DNA of 64,000 nt from contig JBGAFV010000001.1 of the NCBI GenBank assembly GCA_044227095.1, forward strand, positions 248,001 to 312,000. The letters run 5' to 3'. This DNA comes from JACMLD01 sp044227095 (GTDB lineage Bacteria; Bacteroidota; Bacteroidia; Chitinophagales; Chitinophagaceae). The notes under the pieces were generated by a model. The model worked only from the letters and a program-made list of their open reading frames with translations, was not told the origin of the DNA and searched no databases. Shown here piece by piece: positions 1-8,343 of the stretch. How positions within the stretch are numbered: position 1 is the stretch's first letter; every line of letters begins with the position of its first letter. The translations under genes and the position numbers were made by a program.

Positions 1-96
1 TCATCTGCGCCGCTGGTAGCAACATTGGTAGATGTAACCGGGTTGATTATTTACTTTAGCATTGCTGCTATTATTTTAAAAGGGACTTTGTTGTAA
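1..96 (+). CDS. mgtE: Magnesium transporter MgtE, C-terminal fragment
   Basis: The first 31 codons of the window read in frame 1 to a TAA stop and encode the last transmembrane helix of an MgtE-type Mg2+ channel. The peptide SSAPLVATLVDVTGLIIYFS matches the conserved pore-lining final helix, in which the Asp of VDVTG is part of the Mg2+ selectivity site in this family. The rest of the gene lies outside the window. The assignment rests on one short but very characteristic motif. Confidence 0.8.
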   Translation, partial: SSAPLVATLVDVTGLIIYFSIAAIILKGTLL

Positions 97-102
97 CCTC
101 AC

Positions 103-393
103 CTACCTCACCCCCGGCCCCTCTCCAGTTGCACTGGCGAGGGGTGCCTCTCCGCATTATACTTTATTATTGATAGCAGGGGATTCTTGTGTATGTGATT
201 TCAAAAAATATAGTATTGCTCCTGAGTGCAATGCCGTACAAGTGTGCGACGCAAGTAAAGTCCTATAGCATTCTAATGTTTGTTTCAAAAAAATATTAAA
301 CTAACTCAAGCAACTGAGACTGTAATTAATAAGCACTATTACCGAGAGACACCCCTCTCAATCGAAGATGGAGAGGGGCCGGGGGTGAGGTAG
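103..393. repeat. MITE-like element, copy 1, with 24-bp terminal inverted repeats
   Basis: Positions 103-126 and 370-393 are perfect 24-bp inverted repeats rich in C on one strand (CTACCTCACCCCCGG...). Each end also folds on itself: 118-123 pairs with 139-144 and 125-129 with 133-137 around a TGC loop. The interior aligns along its whole length with the element at 1889-2153 and carries the word GTACAAGTGTGCGACGCAA (236-254), which recurs alone elsewhere in the window. No ORF of note and no target-site duplication are visible. It fills the gap between mgtE and the amidohydrolase gene. Confidence 0.75.
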
Positions 394-437
394 TGTGTTC
401 ATTTTTTCACTAATTTGTCTTTACAAACAACTGTTGC

Positions 438-1880
438 ATGAGAAACAAAACTTCTTTGCTTTTGCTATTAACATTATGCTTTACCGGTAGTGTATCTGCA
501 CAAACCAAGCCCGTTAAAATTCCGGAAAACAAAAAACTGGTACTGGCTTCTGTAGATAAACACCAGCAAGAGCTAATTAACCTAAGCGATTCTGTTTGGA
601 AGTTTGCAGAAACTGCATTGAAAGAAAAGCAATCTGCAAAAATACTGGCAGACTATGCAGAAAAAAATGGCTTTAACGTACGGCGTGGCGTAGCCGAAAT
701 GCCTTCTGCTTTTATTGCAGAATATGGATCGGGCAAACCAATTATTGGCATACTGGGAGAATTTGATGCATTGCCTGGCTTATCTCAAAAAGTACAAACA
801 ACAAGAGAAGCATTACATGCAGGTGCGCCTGGTCATGGTTGCGGGCACAATATGTTTGGCGCTGCAAGTCTTGGTGCTGCACTTACCATTAAAGAATTGA
901 TTGCAGCAGGAAAACTAAAAGGCACTATTCGTTTTTATGGTACACCTGCAGAAGAAGATGTGGGCGGAAAAATATACATGGCACGTGCCGGTTTATTTAA
1001 TGATGTAGATATATGCCTGGACTGGCACCCCGATTCTGAAAACAAAGCGAATATGCAGAGTTCGCAATCTATGATCAGTTATATTGTTTCGTTTAAAGGC
1101 AAGAGTGCCCATGCCGCCGCAGATCCGTGGAATGGCAGAAGTGCGCTGGACGGTGCAGAATTTTTTACGCACGGCATTAATTACCTGCGTGAGCATGTGC
1201 ACCCTAGCGTACGCATGCATTATGTATTTAAAAAAGCCGGCGATGTACCGAATGTAATTCCTGCAGAAGCAAGTGTATGGATATGGATTAGGGACAGCAA
1301 ACGGAGTGGCGTAGCCGAAGTTGAAAAAAGAATGCGTGAAATAGCACAAGGCGCTGCTACCATGGCTGGTGTAACAAGTAGCATAGAACTAACCAGCGGC
1401 GATTATGAACTACTGGTAAATGATGCCGGCGCTAAAGTGCTTCAGTCTAATATAGAAATGATTGGGCCTATTACCTATACCAAAGAAGAAACAGATTTTG
1501 CCAATGCTATTATGAAAGAATATGGTGTAGAACCAAAAGGAATAGACGGTAGCATTAAACCGCTTGAAGTAACAAGGCAGGACCCGGATAATGGTTCTAC
1601 AGACGTAGGCGACATCAGCTATATTGTTCCTGAAATTACTTTGCTTGCAGTAACTGCACCAGCCAAAGCACCATGGCACTCCTGGGTAGTGGTGGCCTGC
1701 GGCGGTATGTCTATTGGTCATAAAGGAATGTTGTTTGCAGCAAAATCATTATCAACTACCATGGTTGATTTATTTGAAAACGAAAAACTGCGGATAGACA
1801 TAAAAAAAGAATTTGACCAGCGCAAGGGCAATGAAGTTTGGAAACCGATGTTGCCAGACGGGCCGCCGCCGGTGGAATAG
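438..1880 (+). CDS. M20 family amidohydrolase, AbgB-like, exported
   Basis: A 480-residue metal-dependent amidohydrolase of the M20D/AbgB group. Residues 1-21 are a clear signal peptide ending SVSAQ, so the enzyme should act in the periplasm. Metal-binding landmarks are present: GEFDALPG, GHGCGHNMFG, GTPAEE and DWHPDS. The closest known relatives cleave p-aminobenzoyl-glutamate or similar N-acyl amino acids; the actual substrate here is unknown. The C-terminal tail ending DGPPPVE is proline-rich. The gene is monocistronic and is flanked on both sides by copies of the same MITE-like repeat. Confidence 0.85.
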   Translation: MRNKTSLLLLLTLCFTGSVSAQTKPVKIPENKKLVLASVDKHQQELINLSDSVWKFAETALKEKQSAKILADYAEKNGFNVRRGVAEMPSAFIAEYGSGKPIIGILGEFDALPGLSQKVQTTREALHAGAPGHGCGHNMFGAASLGAALTIKELIAAGKLKGTIRFYGTPAEEDVGGKIYMARAGLFNDVDICLDWHPDSENKANMQSSQSMISYIVSFKGKSAHAAADPWNGRSALDGAEFFTHGINYLREHVHPSVRMHYVFKKAGDVPNVIPAEASVWIWIRDSKRSGVAEVEKRMREIAQGAATMAGVTSSIELTSGDYELLVNDAGAKVLQSNIEMIGPITYTKEETDFANAIMKEYGVEPKGIDGSIKPLEVTRQDPDNGSTDVGDISYIVPEITLLAVTAPAKAPWHSWVVVACGGMSIGHKGMLFAAKSLSTTMVDLFENEKLRIDIKKEFDQRKGNEVWKPMLPDGPPPVE

Positions 1881-1888
1881 GACCTCAA

Positions 1889-2153
1889 CACCTTACCCCC
1901 GTCACCTCTCCCGCTGCGCTGGAGAGGGTGCCGCTCGGTATTATGCTTTATTAATAGTTGGCAGGGGGTTCTTGTGTTTCTTACTTTATGCTATACCGTA
2001 TAGGTGTGCGACGCAACGATGTTCAATAGTATTCCAATGCTCGTTTCCAAAAAAAAAAATAAAATGGCTCAAAAGTCCAAACTGTACTAATAAACACTCT
2101 TACCGAGAGGCACCCCTCTATGCCGAAGGCGGAGAGGGGACGGGGGTGAGGTG
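1889..2153. repeat. MITE-like element, copy 2
   Basis: This 265-bp element starts nine bases after the stop codon of the amidohydrolase gene. Its ends (1889-1911 and 2131-2153) are inverted repeats with about two mismatches in 23 bp. Each end again contains a hairpin of the CCTCTCC...GGAGAGG type. The interior is alignable with copy 1 in the same orientation, including the word GGTGTGCGACGCAA near 2003-2016 and the sub-terminal ACCGAGAG(G/A)CACCCCTCT stretch. An ORF reading through it is judged spurious. Confidence 0.75.
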
Positions 2154-2220
2154 ATTAAAAAACACAACCTTATCAATTGCAGTTTTTGCATTAATTTCGG
2201 CGTTCAAATCTTAGGAATAT

Positions 2221-3882
2221 ATGGCTGAAGCGATTAAGATGCCCCGTTTAAGTGATACAATGACCGAAGGCGTGATTGCCGCCTGGCATAAAAAAGTGGG
2301 CGATAGCGTAAAAAAAGGCGATCTGCTGGCTGAAGTGGAAACCGACAAAGCCACCATGGAGCTGGAAAGTTATAAAGATGGTACCGTACTTTACCTCGGC
2401 AGCGACAAAGGTGGTAAGCTACAGGTAGATGACCTGCTGGCCATTATTGGCGCCCCGGGCGAAGACATTAGCAACATGGTAAAAGGTGGTGCGGCTGCTC
2501 CCGCAGAGGTTAAGAAAGAAGCTGCCCCGGCTAAAACGGAAACAAAAAAGGAAGAGCCAAAAAAAGAAGCAGCCCCGGCTGGTGCCGCTTTGGATATTTC
2601 TAAAATGGAAGAAGTGATTTTAATGCCACGCCTTAGCGATACCATGACCGAAGGCGTTATTGCAGCCTGGCATAAAAAAGTAGGCGATACCGTAAAGAAA
2701 GGCGATCTGCTTGCTGATGTGGAAACAGATAAAGCCACAATGGAGCTTGAAAGCTATAAAAACGGAAAACTGTTGTATATAGGTGCGCAGAAGGGAGATA
2801 AAGTTCCTGTAAACGCATTGCTTTGCATTATTGGTGAAGAAGGAAAAGTAGACATCAATAAAATTGTTGCCGCAGCCAAAGGCGGCCCGGTTGCGCCAGC
2901 TGCAGAAGCTGCCCCTGCAGAAAAAACATCGGGCAGTGCTGCAACAACCAATGAAGCTGCTGCAAAAGAAGATGCACCCGTTGCACATGGTTCTAACGGT
3001 AGAGTAAAAGCTTCTCCCCTTGCAAAAAAATTAGCTGCAGAAAAAGGCATCAATATAGCACAGGTACAGGGAACCGGCGATGGTGGAAGAATTACAAAAT
3101 CGGATATTGATAATTACAAACCTGCTGCCGCCGCAGAAACAAAACAAACATCTTCTGTTACTGCTGCTGCTTCTTCCCCTTCAAGGGCCGGAGGTGGACA
3201 AGTTAGCTTTGAAGATGTACCGGTAACGCAAATGCGCAAAGCCATTGCAAAAAGCCTTTCGGGCAGTTTGTTTACGGCACCACATTTCTTTGTTACCATG
3301 ACTATTGATATGGACAAAGCAGTAGAAAGCCGCGTTAAGATCAATGAAACAAGCAAAGTAAAAATTTCCTTCAACGATATGGTGCTGAAAGCATGCGCCA
3401 TTGCATTGAAACAACATCCTGCTATTAATAGTAGCTGGAGAGGAGATACTATCCGCGTTAACCATCATATAAACATTGGTGTGGCAGTAGCTGTACCAGA
3501 TGGATTGCTGGTTCCTGTGGTTCGCTTTGCAGATACAAAATCGCTTAGCCAGATTGGCGTAGAAGTAAAAGAGTTTGCACAAAAAGCAAAAGATAAAAAA
3601 TTGCAGCCCGCAGATTGGGAAGGCAGCACATTTACCATTTCTAACTTAGGCATGTTTGGTGTAGATGAATTTACTGCTATCATCAACCCGCCCGATGCAT
3701 GTATTCTTGCCGTGGGCGGCATACAGCAAGTGCCCGTAGTAAAAGATGGCGTAGTAAAACCAGGTAATGTATTAAAGGTTACATTAAGTTGCGATCACCG
3801 TGTTGTTGATGGTGCATCTGGTGCAGCTTTCCTACTTACTTTAAAAAGCCTGCTGGAAGAGCCATTAAGAATGCTCATCTAA
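2221..3882 (+). CDS. pdhC: Pyruvate dehydrogenase complex E2, dihydrolipoamide acetyltransferase, two lipoyl domains
   Basis: A 553-residue E2 subunit that transfers the acetyl group to CoA in the pyruvate dehydrogenase complex. Two nearly identical lipoyl domains occupy about residues 1-75 and 130-205, with lipoylation lysines K43 and K171 in the ETDKATMELES context. Each is followed by an Ala/Pro/Glu/Lys-rich linker. A peripheral subunit-binding domain sits near 263-300 (KASPLAKKLAAEKGI) and the catalytic domain follows to the end, with the signature SCDHRVVDGASG. E1 and E3 genes are not in the window. A strong hairpin terminator follows, so the gene appears to be transcribed alone. Confidence 0.93.
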   Translation: MAEAIKMPRLSDTMTEGVIAAWHKKVGDSVKKGDLLAEVETDKATMELESYKDGTVLYLGSDKGGKLQVDDLLAIIGAPGEDISNMVKGGAAAPAEVKKEAAPAKTETKKEEPKKEAAPAGAALDISKMEEVILMPRLSDTMTEGVIAAWHKKVGDTVKKGDLLADVETDKATMELESYKNGKLLYIGAQKGDKVPVNALLCIIGEEGKVDINKIVAAAKGGPVAPAAEAAPAEKTSGSAATTNEAAAKEDAPVAHGSNGRVKASPLAKKLAAEKGINIAQVQGTGDGGRITKSDIDNYKPAAAAETKQTSSVTAAASSPSRAGGGQVSFEDVPVTQMRKAIAKSLSGSLFTAPHFFVTMTIDMDKAVESRVKINETSKVKISFNDMVLKACAIALKQHPAINSSWRGDTIRVNHHINIGVAVAVPDGLLVPVVRFADTKSLSQIGVEVKEFAQKAKDKKLQPADWEGSTFTISNLGMFGVDEFTAIINPPDACILAVGGIQQVPVVKDGVVKPGNVLKVTLSCDHRVVDGASGAAFLLTLKSLLEEPLRMLI

Positions 3883-3901
3883 AAAATAAATTTCTTTTTA
3901 C

Positions 3902-3933
3902 AAATGCGCAGAAATATTCTGCGCATTTTTTTT
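3902..3933 (+). terminator. Rho-independent terminator of the E2 gene
   Basis: A perfect 12-bp stem (3902-3913 with 3917-3928) closes on a 3-nt loop and runs into eight consecutive T residues. It starts 20 bases after the E2 stop codon. Confidence 0.9.
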
Positions 3934-3961
3934 GTTACCGGCATTAAAACAATGATTAAGC

Positions 3962-4350
3962 ATTGTTGCGTCGCACACTTGTACAGTATAGCATTGTTCG
4001 TCGTGGCGAAGGGCTTTGCCCTTCACTAAACATACATCGCCCTTTCAGGGCTTTACCATTCCGCAATCAATATTATCATCAAATAACAACTTGTAGTTCT
4101 TAACAACCAATCAACAAAACCATTATTAGCGAACATATAGGCTATTATGCACTTGTGCTTGATAAAGAAGGCAGAAACTTATCGCACAGAGTTAATAGAG
4201 AAAACAGAGAAAAATCTATCAGCCCGTAGTCCACAATCAATTTGTGATGCAAACTATAATACAGCTTCACATTGATTTAGAAAAAATAAACCTTCTCTGC
4301 TTGCTTAGTTAGCTCTGTGCAACACTTCTCCTTTTCTCCTTGTTCTCTTA
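3962..4350. repeat. Intergenic region built from several dispersed repeat words
   Basis: The roughly 440-bp gap before the prenyltransferase gene holds no credible ORF. It contains, in order: the word TTGCGTCGCACACTTGTAC (3966-3984), which matches the MITE interior in reverse; GAAGGGCTTTGCCCTTC; the 19-bp word CATCGCCCTTTCAGGGCTT (4035-4053), repeated exactly at 49788-49806; and a CACAGAG/GAGAAAAC array (about 4184-4215) answered by an inverted arm with CTCTGTGC and TCTCCTTTTCTCC (about 4292-4350). No promoter could be picked out with confidence. Confidence 0.65.
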
Positions 4351-4376
4351 GCCCAAAATTTAACTACCTTGTATAA

Positions 4377-5240
4377 ATGCAGAAATCAACCATCCAGTTA
4401 CTGCGCTTTCATTTTTCATTTTTTTTATTGCCGGTATATCTTTTTGCACTAGGCCGCGTGGTAAATACAAACTGGTGGCATGCTATAATTATTTTTTTCA
4501 TCCTGCATTTACTGGTATATCCCGCCAGCAATGGTTACAATAGTTATATGGACCGCGATGAAACAAGCATCGGCGGTATAGAAAAACCTATGGCGCCAAC
4601 ACTAGAATTATATATTGTAACACTTGTTATGGATATTGCAGCAGTAGCAACCAGCTTTATCGTCAGCTGGCAGTTTGCCCTGGGGATTTTGCTCTACATA
4701 CTTGCATCAAGGGCTTATAGCTATCGCGGTATCCGTTTAAAAAAATATCCATTTGCCGGGTATCTTGTAGTTATCATTTTCCAGGGTGCCGTAACCTATT
4801 GGCTGGTATATCATGGTTGTCACCAACCAGTAACAACAGAGGTACCATTTAGCGGAATGCTGGCCAGCAGTTTGTTAATCGGCGGTTTTTATCCGCTTAC
4901 GCAAATATACCAGCACGAGGCGGATGCAAAAGATGGGGTTAAAACAATCAGCAGCAGGCTTGGCTATCGTGGTACATTTATATTTACGGGTATTGTTTAC
5001 AGTTTGGCTATGCTGGTGCTGGCTTATCATTTTTTTTCTGAATTGGATGCCAACAAATTTTATGTACTGGCAACCTGTATGCTGCCGGTTCTCGTATATT
5101 TTTTTATATGGGCACGAAAAGTGTGGAGAGATGTATCGGCTGCCAGCTTTAGCAATACAATGCGCATGAACCTGCTGGCATCTGTTTGCACAAATACCGG
5201 GTTTCTTATTCTTCTCATCTGGAAAATAGTAGGCAATTGA
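4377..5240 (+). CDS. UbiA-family prenyltransferase
   Basis: A 287-residue integral membrane protein with about eight or nine hydrophobic segments. The two polyprenyl-diphosphate/Mg2+ motifs of UbiA enzymes are recognisable: N52-GYNSYMDRDE (Asp59, Asp61) and QHEADAKDG (Asp183, Asp186). These enzymes attach isoprenoid chains to aromatic or other acceptors. The neighbours (type III PKS, methyltransferase, FAD reductase) suggest that the acceptor is the polyketide made by the next gene. The stop codon overlaps the proposed TTG start of the PKS (TTGA), which implies translational coupling. A primary-metabolism role such as quinone synthesis is possible but less favoured by the context. Confidence 0.82.
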   Translation: MQKSTIQLLRFHFSFFLLPVYLFALGRVVNTNWWHAIIIFFILHLLVYPASNGYNSYMDRDETSIGGIEKPMAPTLELYIVTLVMDIAAVATSFIVSWQFALGILLYILASRAYSYRGIRLKKYPFAGYLVVIIFQGAVTYWLVYHGCHQPVTTEVPFSGMLASSLLIGGFYPLTQIYQHEADAKDGVKTISSRLGYRGTFIFTGIVYSLAMLVLAYHFFSELDANKFYVLATCMLPVLVYFFIWARKVWRDVSAASFSNTMRMNLLASVCTNTGFLILLIWKIVGN

Positions 5241-6328
5241 GTAAAATAATATCAATAGGAACAGCTACTCCTGCTCACAAACATCAGCAGCAAGACATCA
5301 TGCATTTTATGCAGCAGGTGTATGCCATGAATGAAACAGACAAACGAAAATTGAAATTCTTATATCACCAGAGCGGAATAGATACTCGTTACTCTGTGGT
5401 AGCCGACTACAATAAAAATATTGCTGAATGGAAATTCTATCCGCATTCAGAAAACCTTGAACCATTTCCTTCTCTTGAATTAAGAATGATCTGGTACAAC
5501 AAATATGCACCACCGCTAAGCGTCGACGCTATAAGAAATTGTGTTGACGGATATATTAACACCAAAGAAATTACGCACCTTATTACAGTAAGCTGTACAG
5601 GCATGAGTGCACCCGGCCTCGATTTGCAGGTGATGGAACTAATGGATCTTCCAAAAAATATCTATCGCAGCTCAGTTAATTTTATGGGTTGCTATGCGGC
5701 AATACATGCAATGAAAATGGCAGATGCCATTTGTAAAAACGATACTGCTGCAAAAGTGGTAATTGTTTGTACAGAACTGTGCACACTTCATTTTCAAAAA
5801 GAACCTACGGCAGATAATATTGCTTCCAGTTTATTGTTTGCAGATGGCGCTGCTGCTGTGTTGGTAACACACGATTCATTTAATAAAAAAGGGTTGCATA
5901 CAGGAAGTTTCTATGCAGAAGTTGTTCCCAAAGGAAAAAAAGATATGGCGTGGGAACTTTCAGGAAGCGGTTTTCAGATGACGCTTAGCGGGTATGTGCC
6001 CGATTTGATAGAAGAAGATTTTGAAGAACTTGTATTGCGTGCACTACAGCATGCAAACAAAACAAAGGAAGATATAACTGCCTGGTGTATTCATCCCGGC
6101 GGAAAAAGAATTCTTGATGCTATTGGTAAAACATTGCATTTGCCGGAAAACAGTTTGCAGGCCAGTTACGATGTAATGAAATCGTATGGCAATATGTCCT
6201 CTCCTACTATTCTCTTTGTATTAAAACAGCTAATGCAGCAATTGAAAAGCGGAGAGAGAGCTGAAATATTTGGAGCTGCTTTTGGACCAGGGCTTACTAT
6301 GGAAACTTTCGTTTTATCAGACCGGTAA
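5237..6328 (+). CDS. Type III polyketide synthase (chalcone/stilbene synthase family)
   Basis: A 363-residue homodimeric-type ketosynthase when started at TTG 5237. That start overlaps the upstream TGA stop and gives MSKIISIGTATPAH, the expected family N-terminus. The ATG at 5186 would add 17 residues encoded inside the prenyltransferase gene. The catalytic triad is intact: Cys152 in FMGCYAA, His286 in CIHPGG, Asn319 in SYGNMSS, with spacing close to chalcone synthase Cys164/His303/Asn336. The enzyme should extend an acyl-CoA starter with malonyl-CoA and cyclise it, giving for example an alkylpyrone, resorcinol or similar ring. The product cannot be predicted from sequence alone. Confidence 0.9.
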   Translation: MSKIISIGTATPAHKHQQQDIMHFMQQVYAMNETDKRKLKFLYHQSGIDTRYSVVADYNKNIAEWKFYPHSENLEPFPSLELRMIWYNKYAPPLSVDAIRNCVDGYINTKEITHLITVSCTGMSAPGLDLQVMELMDLPKNIYRSSVNFMGCYAAIHAMKMADAICKNDTAAKVVIVCTELCTLHFQKEPTADNIASSLLFADGAAAVLVTHDSFNKKGLHTGSFYAEVVPKGKKDMAWELSGSGFQMTLSGYVPDLIEEDFEELVLRALQHANKTKEDITAWCIHPGGKRILDAIGKTLHLPENSLQASYDVMKSYGNMSSPTILFVLKQLMQQLKSGERAEIFGAAFGPGLTMETFVLSDR

Positions 6329-6438
6329 AGAAAGTATTTGTATTCAGCGTTTCGGCCAGGAGATGTTTGCGGCAAAATTATTAAAACCAAATACCGTGGC
6401 TTCGATCATGTATCAATATTGAATACTAAATACTAACC

Positions 6439-7125
6439 TTGAAACGCTCCTATCAAAAAGAATTGCTTGATGGCGATAACATTCCGTTTAACGACATCAT
6501 GCAAAACATGAAAGAACTGGATACAATAAATACATGGCTGGGCGGCCATGCTATTACGTTAGATGGTTTTAAAAAACTTGTTCAAAATAAATCAACCATT
6601 AAAGTATGCGAGATTGGTTGCGGTGGCGGAGATAACCTGCTGGCAATTTATACATGGTGCAGAAAAAAAAATATTGAAGTAAAGATCATCGGCATAGATA
6701 ACAATAAAGATTGCATCAACATAGCCAGCAATCGCCTTCAATTTGCCAGCGCAAAGTTTATTACTGCTGATTATAAAACGGTGCAGTTTGAAAACGAAAA
6801 ACCAGACATCATCTTCTCATCGCTGTTTTGCCATCATTTTACCAACGAAGAACTGGTATATATGCTGGGTTGGATGAAACGCAATTCCGCTATTGGTTTT
6901 TTTATAAACGACCTGCACCGCCATTTTTTAGCATATTATTCTATAAAAATTCTTACGGGTCTTTTCTCAAAATCTTATCTTGTAAAGAATGATGCGCCCC
7001 TTTCAGTAAAAAGGGGTTTTGTGAAAGAAGAATGGAAAGATTTACTGGATAAATCAGGAACACCAGGTTATATTATTGAATGGAAATGGGCTTTTCGCTG
7101 GCTGATTATTTGCCGGCATTTATAA
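6439..7125 (+). CDS. Class I SAM-dependent methyltransferase
   Basis: A 228-residue methyltransferase. The SAM-binding motif I reads CEIGCGGGDN, followed by an acidic loop GIDNNKD and ITADYK. The start is TTG at 6439; the first in-frame ATG lies about 20 codons downstream and would remove a conserved-looking N-terminal helix (YQKELLDGDN...LGGHAITLDGFKKL). It sits between the type III PKS (110 bp upstream) and the FAD reductase (13 bp downstream), so it probably methylates the polyketide product, as methyltransferases beside bacterial type III PKS genes commonly do. Substrate and O- versus C-methylation are unknown. Confidence 0.8.
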   Translation: MKRSYQKELLDGDNIPFNDIMQNMKELDTINTWLGGHAITLDGFKKLVQNKSTIKVCEIGCGGGDNLLAIYTWCRKKNIEVKIIGIDNNKDCINIASNRLQFASAKFITADYKTVQFENEKPDIIFSSLFCHHFTNEELVYMLGWMKRNSAIGFFINDLHRHFLAYYSIKILTGLFSKSYLVKNDAPLSVKRGFVKEEWKDLLDKSGTPGYIIEWKWAFRWLIICRHL

Positions 7126-7138
7126 AGTTATACCAACC

Positions 7139-8323
7139 ATGCAAACCTTCGCCACCCAAACCGCTTCCTTAAACACTCCTTTGGAAATGGAAGCCCCTGT
7201 ATACGACACAGCCATTATTGGCGGTGGCCTTGCGGGATTGGCATTGGCAATACAACTTGCAAAAGAAAATTTCCGCGTTGTTGTTATAGAAAAAGAAACC
7301 TACCCTTTCCACCGCGTATGCGGAGAGTACATCAGTTTTGAATGCTGGAATTTTTTAGAAGGACTTGGTTATCCATTAAGCGATATGGATCTGCCGGTTA
7401 TTAAAAAAATACTGGTATCTGCCCCCAATGGCAATACGCTTGAACATGCATTACCACTTGGTGGTTTTGGAATAAGCAGGTATAAGATTGATGCAGAACT
7501 TGCGCAGATAGCAAGAGATTGTGGTGCAATAATAAAAGAAGATGAAAAAATAAACGAGGTTTTTTTTGATGGAGATTTTTTTACTGTAAAATCAGATGCC
7601 GGCCTTATAAAGGCAAAATGTGCAGTAGCATCGTTTGGTAAACGAAGCAATCTTGATGTAAAATGGAAAAGGCCATTCGCTATGCAAAAAACCGGCAAGC
7701 TCAATAATTTTATTGGCGTAAAATATCACATTAAAACAGATGCTGCGCCAGATACTATTGCGCTGCATAATTTTTCTGATGGCTATTGTGGCATGTCTCA
7801 GGTAGAAGGCAATGCTTATTGTCTTTGCTATTTAACAAAAGCAAATAACCTCAAAAAATCTGGGAACAGTATTAGTGAAATGGAAAAAAATATACTGTGC
7901 AAAAATCCATTCTTACAAAAAATATTTTCTACTGCTGTTTTCATTTATAAAGAACCAGTAACCATTGCGCAGGTATCTTTCAGTAAAAAAGAACAGGTAG
8001 AAAACCATTTGCTTATGGTAGGAGATGCGGCCGGAATGATTACGCCTTTGTGCGGCAATGGCATGAGCATGGCATTGCATGGAAGCAAAATTGCAGCAGA
8101 ATGCATAAGTGTTTTTTTGAAGGGTCAAATATCCAGAGGTGAAATGGAAAACAATTATACTGTACAGTGGAATAATTTATTTGCTAAAAGGCTGCGTACA
8201 GGCCGCTTTATACAACGGATGTTTGGCAAAAGCGGTCTTACCAATGTTTTTATTGTTATTTTAAAACCATTTCCTAAAATTATAGCATATTTGATCCGCC
8301 AAACCCATGGAGAACCCTTTTGA
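7139..8323 (+). CDS. FAD-dependent oxidoreductase, geranylgeranyl-reductase/monooxygenase-like
   Basis: A 394-residue flavoprotein with an N-terminal Rossmann dinucleotide motif (AIIGGGLAGLALAIQLA) and the family motif VGDAAGMITPLCGNGMSMAL that contacts the flavin. The segment HRVCGEYIS after the first beta-alpha unit is typical of the geranylgeranyl reductase-like branch rather than classical phenol hydroxylases. It may reduce the isoprenoid chain added by the UbiA enzyme or oxidise the ring. ATG 7139 adds 16 residues before an alternative ATG at 7187; either is possible. Its stop overlaps a TTG codon of the next gene (TTGA), as seen between the prenyltransferase and PKS genes. Confidence 0.83.
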   Translation: MQTFATQTASLNTPLEMEAPVYDTAIIGGGLAGLALAIQLAKENFRVVVIEKETYPFHRVCGEYISFECWNFLEGLGYPLSDMDLPVIKKILVSAPNGNTLEHALPLGGFGISRYKIDAELAQIARDCGAIIKEDEKINEVFFDGDFFTVKSDAGLIKAKCAVASFGKRSNLDVKWKRPFAMQKTGKLNNFIGVKYHIKTDAAPDTIALHNFSDGYCGMSQVEGNAYCLCYLTKANNLKKSGNSISEMEKNILCKNPFLQKIFSTAVFIYKEPVTIAQVSFSKKEQVENHLLMVGDAAGMITPLCGNGMSMALHGSKIAAECISVFLKGQISRGEMENNYTVQWNNLFAKRLRTGRFIQRMFGKSGLTNVFIVILKPFPKIIAYLIRQTHGEPF

Positions 8324-8343
8324 AAACAATTTTAAAAATTTGC

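Noticed and set aside
438..1880. M20 gene as cargo of an active composite transposon
   Set aside because: The flanking elements are suggestive, but no transposase and no target-site duplication are visible, so only the repeats were annotated.
1813..2154. 113-codon ORF across the end of the amidohydrolase gene
   Set aside because: It runs through the MITE-like element and uses a different frame from the real gene; composition is not protein-like.
3181..3582. 133-codon minus-strand ORF inside the E2 gene
   Set aside because: Antisense to the catalytic domain of a certain gene.
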